NCBI GenBank assembly: GCA_017445525.1
Contig: JAFSTZ010000174.1
Location: forward strand, 1 to 6,331
Origin: Eubacterium sp.
GTDB lineage: Bacteria; Bacillota; Clostridia; Lachnospirales; Lachnospiraceae
DNA: 6,331 bases
Direction of reading: 5' to 3'
The notes beneath the pieces are model-generated. The model did no database searches, was not told the origin of the DNA, and saw only the letters and a program-made list of their open reading frames with translations. The translations under genes were made by a program, and so were the position numbers. Below, piece after piece: positions 1 through 4,079 of the stretch. Numbering within the stretch: the stretch's first letter is position 1; each line of letters starts with the position of its first letter.

Positions 1-348
1 TAACCGACCATCCTGCAAGGCCGGATCACATACTGAGTTCATGCGTACAGGCAAGCCCAGCTCGCGCAAGGTTTTTCCGGTCTTTTTATCCAGCTCATAC
101 AGTGAATCCTTGTTTACTACATAAACAAAACTGTCCGTAACTATGGGGGTGGATGTCATAGATGTCCCCATGAAGTACGGATCGGAGAAACTTGCAGTCC
201 ATAGAGCGCCTGCTTTTGACGGTTCCGTAACGACATCAGCCTGCTTAAACAAGTCGGTAGTCAATGCCTGAGCGGGCGCCGTTTGACAAATGCCGGCCAT
301 GATCAGTACAGACAGGGCTATGACTAAAGATCTATTAAGCTTTTTCAT
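1..348 (-). CDS. Secreted PQQ-like beta-propeller repeat protein (5' part only)
   Basis: The frame is open from ATG (complement of 346-348) to the window edge, giving 116 residues with no stop, so the C-terminal part is missing. Residues 1-28 form a classical signal peptide: MKKLNR, a hydrophobic core (about residues 8-20), then an A-x-A site (PAQA, residues 25-28), predicting export by Sec and cleavage after Ala28. From about residue 67 the chain reads TPIVTDSFVYVV, then LYELDKKTGKTL (residues 83-94). This is the usual strand-turn pattern of PQQ/quinoprotein-like propeller blades (TP-V--D--VYV, L-ALD--TGK). Such secreted propellers in Bacillota are usually of unknown binding function, and PQQ binding cannot be assumed. 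The start is supported by a G-rich stretch (GGGGGGTG on the minus strand) about 5 bases upstream. It is transcribed divergently from the J-protein operon. The family call is good; the function is unknown. Confidence 0.8.
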   Translation of the reverse strand, partial: MKKLNRSLVIALSVLIMAGICQTAPAQALTTDLFKQADVVTEPSKAGALWTASFSDPYFMGTSMTSTPIVTDSFVYVVNKDSLYELDKKTGKTLRELGLPVRMNSVCDPALQDGRL

Positions 349-385
349 AAAACACCCCCCAATATATCCTTTTTTTTATAAGACA

Positions 386-414
386 AATATACCACATGGC
401 TTAAAAAATCGCAA
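386..414 (-). promoter_or_regulatory. Candidate sigma-A promoter for the secreted propeller gene
   Basis: On the minus strand TTGCGA (complement of 409-414) is followed after 17 bases by TATATT (complement of 386-391). It lies about 38 bases upstream of the ATG at 348. The match to TTGACA/TATAAT is partial (4 of 6 in the -35 box, 5 of 6 in the -10 box) but the spacing is ideal. Confidence 0.5.
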
Positions 415-421
415 GTATTAC

Positions 422-450
422 TTGACACAAAAACCGATTTATATTATCAT
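422..450 (+). promoter_or_regulatory. Strong candidate sigma-A promoter for the J-protein to pheST gene set
   Basis: TTGACA (422-427) is a perfect -35 box. After exactly 17 bases comes TATCAT (445-450), a 5 of 6 match to the -10 box. The predicted transcript start is near 457-459, leaving a leader of roughly 113 bases before the ATG at 572. Its -35 box is only 7 bases from the -35 box of the divergent minus-strand promoter, so the two are back to back. Confidence 0.75.
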
Positions 451-471
451 AATGTAGTTATAGGTCAAATC

Positions 472-514
472 TGTGCGTGGCACACGGTAGAGTGCCGCAG
501 GCACGGACTCTCCG
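472..514 (+). promoter_or_regulatory. Two adjoining hairpins in the 5' leader
   Basis: Hairpin A (472-484) is TGTGC-GTG-GCACA, a perfect 5-pair stem. Hairpin B follows with no gap (485-514): CGG, AGAGT and CCG pair with CGG, ACTCT and CCG around the loop CAGGCA, giving 11 pairs with two single-base bulges (T488 and G494). A competing smaller fold exists, GTGCC-GCA-GGCAC (492-504). Neither stem is followed by a T-run, so this is not an intrinsic terminator. The position, starting about 15 bases after the predicted transcript start, would suit an mRNA-stabilising 5' structure or a protein/RNA binding site. The structure is seen in the sequence; its role is inferred. Confidence 0.5.
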
Positions 515-571
515 CAGGCTGTTAAGTGACACCAGTGAATAGCAAATTATAGAAGACAAAGGAAGATAACC

Positions 572-1246
572 ATGTTTAGTGATCCATATCAGACGCTCGG
601 CATCAGCCGCACGGCAAGTGACCGGGAGATCAAGAAAGCGTACAGGAATCTCAGTCGTCAGTATCATCCTGACAACTATACCGATCCCGTACAGAAGGAG
701 CAGGCGGAGGAGAAGTTCCGTCAGGTGCAGGAGGCATACAATCAGATAGTTGATGAGCGCTCCGGCAAGTCGTCAGGCAGATCCTACACGGATTATTCTT
801 CCGGGACGGAGGAGGATCGTCACCTGATGGCGGCCATGAACTATATCCGTGCCGGTAAGTACAATGAAGCTATAAATGTTTTGAACAGCATATCAAACAG
901 GAGTGCGAGATGGTATTACTTCAGTTCGGTTGCAAACCTCGGGCTCGGCAACACTTCCGTGGCGCTTGATTATGCTAAACAGGCGACAACCATGGAGCCG
1001 AACAATCAGGAATACCAGCAGGATTATCAGAGACTCCAGTCAGGAAATGCAACTCCGTTTGGTGGCTTCGGTTCGCCGTTCGGAGGTGGCTACGGCGGAG
1101 GCACCGGCGGTTACGGCGGCTACGGCAATTACGGTGGAGGCTATGGCAACTCGGGTGGATGCGGCACCGGAAACATCTGCTGCGACCTGTGGTGTGCCGA
1201 CACCTGTTGTGAATGTATGGGAGGAGACTGCTGCTCATGCATGTAA
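572..1246 (+). CDS. J-domain protein with TPR-like repeats, Gly/Tyr-rich linker and Cys-rich tail
   Basis: This 224-residue protein begins with a J domain (residues 1-65): helix [15 protein letters not shown], then the HPD motif (His32-Pro33-Asp34) that stimulates Hsp70 (DnaK) ATPase, and helix [17 protein letters not shown]. Residues about 81-156 look like two TPR-type helical hairpins, with phrases such as [11 protein letters not shown] and [15 protein letters not shown]. Residues about 163-196 are a Gly/Tyr/Phe-rich low-complexity linker. The last 28 residues hold ten cysteines (197, 203, 204, 208, 212, 213, 215, 220, 221, 223), including [14 protein letters not shown]. It lacks the DnaJ CxxCxGxG zinc repeats and substrate-binding domain, so it is not housekeeping DnaJ but a specialised J-protein. 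The start has AAAGGA at 558-563. It is the first gene behind the 422-450 promoter and overlaps the next gene by 10 bases. The tail could bind metal, carry lipid or be redox-active; which is not known from sequence. Confidence 0.85.
   Translation: MFSDPYQTLGISRTASDREIKKAYRNLSRQYHPDNYTDPVQKEQAEEKFRQVQEAYNQIVDERSGKSSGRSYTDYSSGTEEDRHLMAAMNYIRAGKYNEAINVLNSISNRSARWYYFSSVANLGLGNTSVALDYAKQATTMEPNNQEYQQDYQRLQSGNATPFGGFGSPFGGGYGGGTGGYGGYGNYGGGYGNSGGCGTGNICCDLWCADTCCECMGGDCCSCM
1222..1226 (+). promoter_or_regulatory. Ribosome site that decides the start of the membrane protein
   Basis: AGGAG (within GGGAGGAG, 1219-1226) lies inside the 3' end of the J-protein gene, 10 bases before ATG 1237. This favours 1237 over the in-frame ATG at 1213, which would put eight extra residues ahead and has no such site. 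It implies translational coupling to the J-protein gene. Confidence 0.65.
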
Positions 1247-1830
1247 ACGGAGATCAGAGAGGACCCGGCCGGACAGCGGAGCGTACGCGTATGATCGCCA
1301 CACTGAGTGTGCTGGCGGCGATAAGTACGATACTTCTTGTGCTTGGGACGCTTATATCTATAAATACCATCTTTTTTACGGCTTTGGCGGCATTTATCGT
1401 CGGCATCGTAGTCGTGAGGTACGGCTTCGGAGCGGGAGTCATGCTGTTTATAGGATGCTCTCTGCTTGACTTTCTACTGAACCCGGATAAGTTCCACGTA
1501 CTGCTGTATCTGGCTATGGCAGGGTTTACGCTTTTGGCAGAGGGCAGCTACAAGCTGCTGGAGAAGAGCGTACCGGATCCGAAGAAGAGAAATCTTATCC
1601 ATCTGATATGCAGGTTCCTCGTTTTTACAGCCGGATATGTGCCGATCATCGTATTTCTCCCGAGACTGTTTTTGGAGAGGACAGCTATCGAGCATTTCTA
1701 TACGACAGATTGGTATATGTGGGTGATCATCGCAGTCGGCATCATCGGATTTATAGTCTACGATTTGGCATATCTGTTTGTCAAAAAAACGTATATGGGG
1801 CTTTTCAATCAGATGCTAGGACGCAGATAG
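1237..1830 (+). CDS. Six-helix integral membrane protein, possibly ECF S-component-like
   Basis: This is a 197-residue hydrophobic protein. About six membrane segments are visible at residues 20-42, 44-62, 64-82, 87-104, 118-142 and 160-182, with a short polar N-terminus ([12 protein letters not shown]) and a basic C-terminus. The run of helix 2 and 3, with a [20 protein letters not shown] turn, followed by LLNPDKF and a further helix, resembles the general look of small six-helix S-components of ECF-type vitamin transporters. No substrate motif is recognised and no ECF ATPase or T-component is nearby, so this remains a low-confidence analogy. The alternative is a conserved membrane protein of unknown function. 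It overlaps the stop of the J-protein gene by 10 bases and lies 45 bases before the kinase-like gene, so a joint role with these at the membrane is likely. The start at 1237 is chosen by its ribosome site; a start at 1291 is possible but poorly supported. Confidence 0.75.
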   Translation: MHVNGDQRGPGRTAERTRMIATLSVLAAISTILLVLGTLISINTIFFTALAAFIVGIVVVRYGFGAGVMLFIGCSLLDFLLNPDKFHVLLYLAMAGFTLLAEGSYKLLEKSVPDPKKRNLIHLICRFLVFTAGYVPIIVFLPRLFLERTAIEHFYTTDWYMWVIIAVGIIGFIVYDLAYLFVKKTYMGLFNQMLGRR

Positions 1831-1861
1831 TCCGGATCATTTATATAAAAATGTTTTGTTT

Positions 1862-1869
1862 GGAGGTGA
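1862..1869 (+). promoter_or_regulatory. Ribosome site supporting a TTG start
   Basis: GGAGGTGA, a near-perfect Shine-Dalgarno, stands six bases before TTG 1876. The GTG inside it (1866) runs into a stop after a few codons in its own frame, so TTG is the best start for the kinase-like gene. Confidence 0.75.
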
Positions 1870-1875
1870 GACGGG

Positions 1876-2874
1876 TTGGCTTCTGAAAAAGAAGAGTTCG
1901 TCACCAAGCTATACGTGCCTACAGGCGAGCCTATAAAGAAAAATGGACACGTCACCATATACAGGGTAAGATGCATGCAGGAACCCGGCAGACCCGAAGC
2001 GCTCCTGAAGTTGTATCACAACAAAAACTGCGCCAAAGTGTATGAGCGGTTGATGCAGCTGAACTATACAGAGTGGCCGAGGGTTCACAACGTCAAGTTT
2101 TTCGACGGAAACACTCTGGTCGTCGAGGATTACCTGAAGGGCGCCACGATGCAGGAGATCATGGAGGGCAAAAGGGCGCAGAAGAGCAAATACACCGAGG
2201 CTGAGGCGCAGAAGATCATGGAGCGCATCACTGAAGCGGTGAAGGTTATAAATGAGATCCAGCCGCCACTCAGTCACGGCAATCTGAAAAAGAGCAATAT
2301 ATTTATCACCAGTGGCGGGCATGTAAAGTTTCTGGATTTTGAGCCGGCCGATCCGAAAAAGCCCAGGTTCAATCTTCTGGAGTTTTTGGGAAGGCTGTTC
2401 CACGAGCTCCTCACCGGCCACGAGCCCAAGGGAAAGGTCTCGTATGAAGGCCGCTACAGAAAGGTTATAGAAAAATGTCTCGAAGCCAATCCCGATAAGC
2501 AGTATGCGGATATAAAAGAACTGCAGGATGATATCGAGGAAGCCAGGGAGATGGAGTACGAGGAGTCGGAGGAGGTTCGCACGGTCGGCATACCGTATAT
2601 CCTGACGATCCCGTTTCAGGGAACCATCCTTGCGCTGGAGTGGACACTGTTTTCATTTTTCTTCCAGAAAGACAGTATGACCAATGCAGCGATGTTCGGA
2701 GTCGCGTTTGTCGTCCATCTGCTGTTATTTATCTGGAGAAGAGCAGTGTTTTTAAAAGAGGAGAATGTCCGGCTCGATCCTGCAAAGACGATCCTGCCGA
2801 TAGTGGCATTTGTATTGATACTGGTTTTGATATACGTGGGCGTAGGTAAGTTTATAGTCCCGATCACATCATAA
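1876..2874 (+). CDS. Membrane-anchored protein-kinase-like protein, probable pseudokinase
   Basis: This 332-residue protein has a cytoplasmic Ser/Thr-kinase-like domain (about 12-225) followed by membrane segments (about 238-263, 270-292 and 305-327). Kinase landmarks: ALLKLY with Lys45 as the ATP-binding strand-3 lysine; Glu57 in a helix-C position; LVVEDYLKGATMQEIM as the hinge; HGNLKKSNIFI (134-144) as the catalytic loop; FLDFEPADP (152-160) as the metal-binding segment; LGRLFHELLTGHEP as the helix-F region; and CLEANPDKQYADIKELQDDI as the C-lobe end. The usual catalytic HRD Asp is Asn136 and DFG is DFE (Asp154 kept). No glycine-rich loop is evident. Loss of the catalytic Asp normally abolishes phosphotransfer, so a scaffold or sensor role is likely; residual activity cannot be excluded. 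It starts at TTG, lies 45 bases after the membrane protein and 15 bases before pheS, with no terminator on either side. Confidence 0.8.
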   Translation: MASEKEEFVTKLYVPTGEPIKKNGHVTIYRVRCMQEPGRPEALLKLYHNKNCAKVYERLMQLNYTEWPRVHNVKFFDGNTLVVEDYLKGATMQEIMEGKRAQKSKYTEAEAQKIMERITEAVKVINEIQPPLSHGNLKKSNIFITSGGHVKFLDFEPADPKKPRFNLLEFLGRLFHELLTGHEPKGKVSYEGRYRKVIEKCLEANPDKQYADIKELQDDIEEAREMEYEESEEVRTVGIPYILTIPFQGTILALEWTLFSFFFQKDSMTNAAMFGVAFVVHLLLFIWRRAVFLKEENVRLDPAKTILPIVAFVLILVLIYVGVGKFIVPITS

Positions 2875-2889
2875 TGGAGGTTACAAAAA

Positions 2890-3909
2890 GTGAAAGAGAA
2901 ACTGGAGAAGATCGTCAGCGACGCGCTTGAGCAGATCAACACGAGCGAGAAGCTTGACAAACTGAATGACATCAAAACGGCCTTTCTCGGAAAAAAGGGT
3001 GAGTTAACAGCCGTTTTAAAAGGAATGAAGGATGTTGCACCTGAGGACAGACCGAAGGTCGGACAGATGGTAAACGATGCCAGACAGAAGATCGAGGAGG
3101 TGCTGGACGAGAAGCGTATCTCATTTGAGAGAGCACTGCGTGAGGAAAAGATGAAGTCCGAGACCATCGACGTGACGCTTCCCGGAAGGAAGCTCCGCCG
3201 CGGCCATCTCCATCCCAACACCATAGCACTTGAAGAAGTCGAGAAGATCTTCGTGGGCATGGGATATGAGGTTGTCAGCGGACCGGAGATCGAGTATGAC
3301 TACTACAACTTTGAGGCGCTGAACATCCCCGAGGGGCATCCCGCCAAGGATGAGCAGGACACATTTTATATAAATGACAAGATACTCCTTCGTACCCAGA
3401 CATCCTCGGTACAGGTACACATGATGGAGCAGGGCAAGCTTCCCATCCGCATGATCTCACCGGGCAGGGTGTTCAGAAGTGATGATGTTGATGCGACGCA
3501 TTCACCGTCGTTCCATCAGATAGAGGGTATGGTCATCGATAAAAATATCACCTTCGCCGACTTAAAGGGCACACTGGAGCTATTTGCCAGAAAGCTTTTC
3601 GGCGCTGATACCAAGGTGAAGTTCAGACCGCATCATTTTCCGTTTACCGAGCCGTCGGCAGAGATGGATGTCAGCTGCTTCAAGTGCGGCGGCAAGGGTT
3701 GTCGTTTCTGCAAGGGCGAGGGCTGGATCGAGATCCTCGGCTGCGGCATGGTTCATCCTCATGTCTTCGAGATGAGCGGCATCGATCCCAACGAGTACAC
3801 CGGTTTCGCCTTCGGTGTCGGCCTGGAGCGTATCGCTTTGTTGAAATATGAGATTGACGATATGCGCTTGTTATATGAAAACGATATTAGATTTTTAAAT
3901 CAATTCTGA
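2890..3909 (+). CDS. pheS: Phenylalanyl-tRNA synthetase alpha subunit
   Basis: This is the catalytic subunit of the (alpha-beta)2 class II enzyme that charges tRNA-Phe with phenylalanine in the cytoplasm. The 339 residues match the usual bacterial length. An N-terminal coiled coil (about 1-90) for tRNA contact is followed by the synthetase core: GHLHPNTIALEEVEKIF (105-121, motif 1 region), LLRTQTSSVQ (166-175), motif 2 ISPGRVFRSDDVDATHSP (189-206) with FHQIEG, FTEPSAEMDV (252-261), and motif 3 GFAFGVGLERIALL (305-318). A CxxC-x4-CxxC insert (Cys263, 266, 271, 274) precedes GWIEILGCGMVHP, a form known from Gram-positive PheS. The GTG start is supported by GGAGG at 2876-2880, 9 bases upstream. 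It is 15 bases after the pseudokinase gene, suggesting co-transcription, and has no T-box leader of its own. The identification is secure. Confidence 0.98.
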   Translation: MKEKLEKIVSDALEQINTSEKLDKLNDIKTAFLGKKGELTAVLKGMKDVAPEDRPKVGQMVNDARQKIEEVLDEKRISFERALREEKMKSETIDVTLPGRKLRRGHLHPNTIALEEVEKIFVGMGYEVVSGPEIEYDYYNFEALNIPEGHPAKDEQDTFYINDKILLRTQTSSVQVHMMEQGKLPIRMISPGRVFRSDDVDATHSPSFHQIEGMVIDKNITFADLKGTLELFARKLFGADTKVKFRPHHFPFTEPSAEMDVSCFKCGGKGCRFCKGEGWIEILGCGMVHPHVFEMSGIDPNEYTGFAFGVGLERIALLKYEIDDMRLLYENDIRFLNQF

Positions 3910-3922
3910 TGCACATTAATAA

Positions 3923-4054
3923 GGGAATGGGTAGCACAATTCGGCGAGGGGCCTGTCGCGGACGCCGGTGCGAGGCGAGGTCTTTTCGAGCCACACACCG
4001 CTGCGTCCGGGAATGGCGCAAGCGGAGCCCCGAGCGAATTATGCTACCATTCCC
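3923..4054. repeat. Large GC-rich palindromic element between pheS and pheT (structured RNA or mobile palindrome)
   Basis: The 5' arm 3923-3952 and 3' arm 4027-4054 are complementary: GGGAATGG/CCATTCCC, TAGCA/TGCTA, AATTCG/CGAATT and GGGGC/GCCCC, about 25 Watson-Crick pairs with two bulged G's (3931, 3944), one C-A mismatch (3937/4041) and a CGAG/CGAG tandem G.A (3946-3947 with 4032-4033). Inside, 3959-3970 pairs with 3996-4009 (CGGACGC-CGGTG with CACCG-CT-GCGTCCG, 12 pairs), capped by GGC-GA-GG...CGA-GCC (3974-3992), a second tandem G.A. The core (3941-4036) is about 73% GC, well above the flanks. No target-site duplication is clear and no U-run follows. It would lie in the pheS-pheT mRNA and end 10 bases before the pheT ribosome site. 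I do not recognise it as a named RNA family. Confidence 0.8.
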
Positions 4055-4064
4055 GGATATAATT

Positions 4065-4069
4065 GGAGG
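4065..4069 (+). promoter_or_regulatory. pheT ribosome binding site
   Basis: GGAGG at 4065-4069 (in TTGGAGGA) is 10 bases before ATG 4080. It lies just outside the palindromic element, so the fold would leave it free unless the structure extends. Confidence 0.75.
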
Positions 4070-4079
4070 ATAGCTGAAT

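Noticed and set aside
280..348. Lipoprotein signal in the secreted propeller protein
   Set aside because: The only early cysteine is in MAGIC, with Ile at -1, which does not fit a lipobox; an A-x-A signal peptidase I site fits better.
472..490. T-box-like string TGGCACACGG in the leader
   Set aside because: It resembles TGGNACCRCG but lacks one base, and only about 20 bases precede it in the predicted transcript, leaving no room for the specifier stem. No terminator follows.
487..514. CIRCE heat-shock operator near the J-protein gene
   Set aside because: CIRCE is TTAGCACTC-N9-GAGTGCTAA; here the GAGTGC-like arm comes first and the arms do not match.
903..1469. 188-codon open frame on the plus strand over the J-protein and membrane protein genes
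   Set aside because: It overlaps two well-supported genes in another frame, is Arg/Ala/Thr-rich in composition and has no ribosome site; it is a shadow frame.
2827..2858. Promoter inside the end of the pseudokinase gene (TTGATA ... TATAGT)
   Set aside because: The spacing is 20 bases, too long for a convincing sigma-A promoter.
3921..3943. T-box-like GGGTAGCAC upstream of pheT
   Set aside because: Poor match to the T-box core, and the segment is fully explained as the 5' arm of the palindrome.
3923..4060. Intrinsic terminator between pheS and pheT
   Set aside because: The stem is followed by GGATATAATTGG, with no T-run, and pheT has no evident promoter after it.
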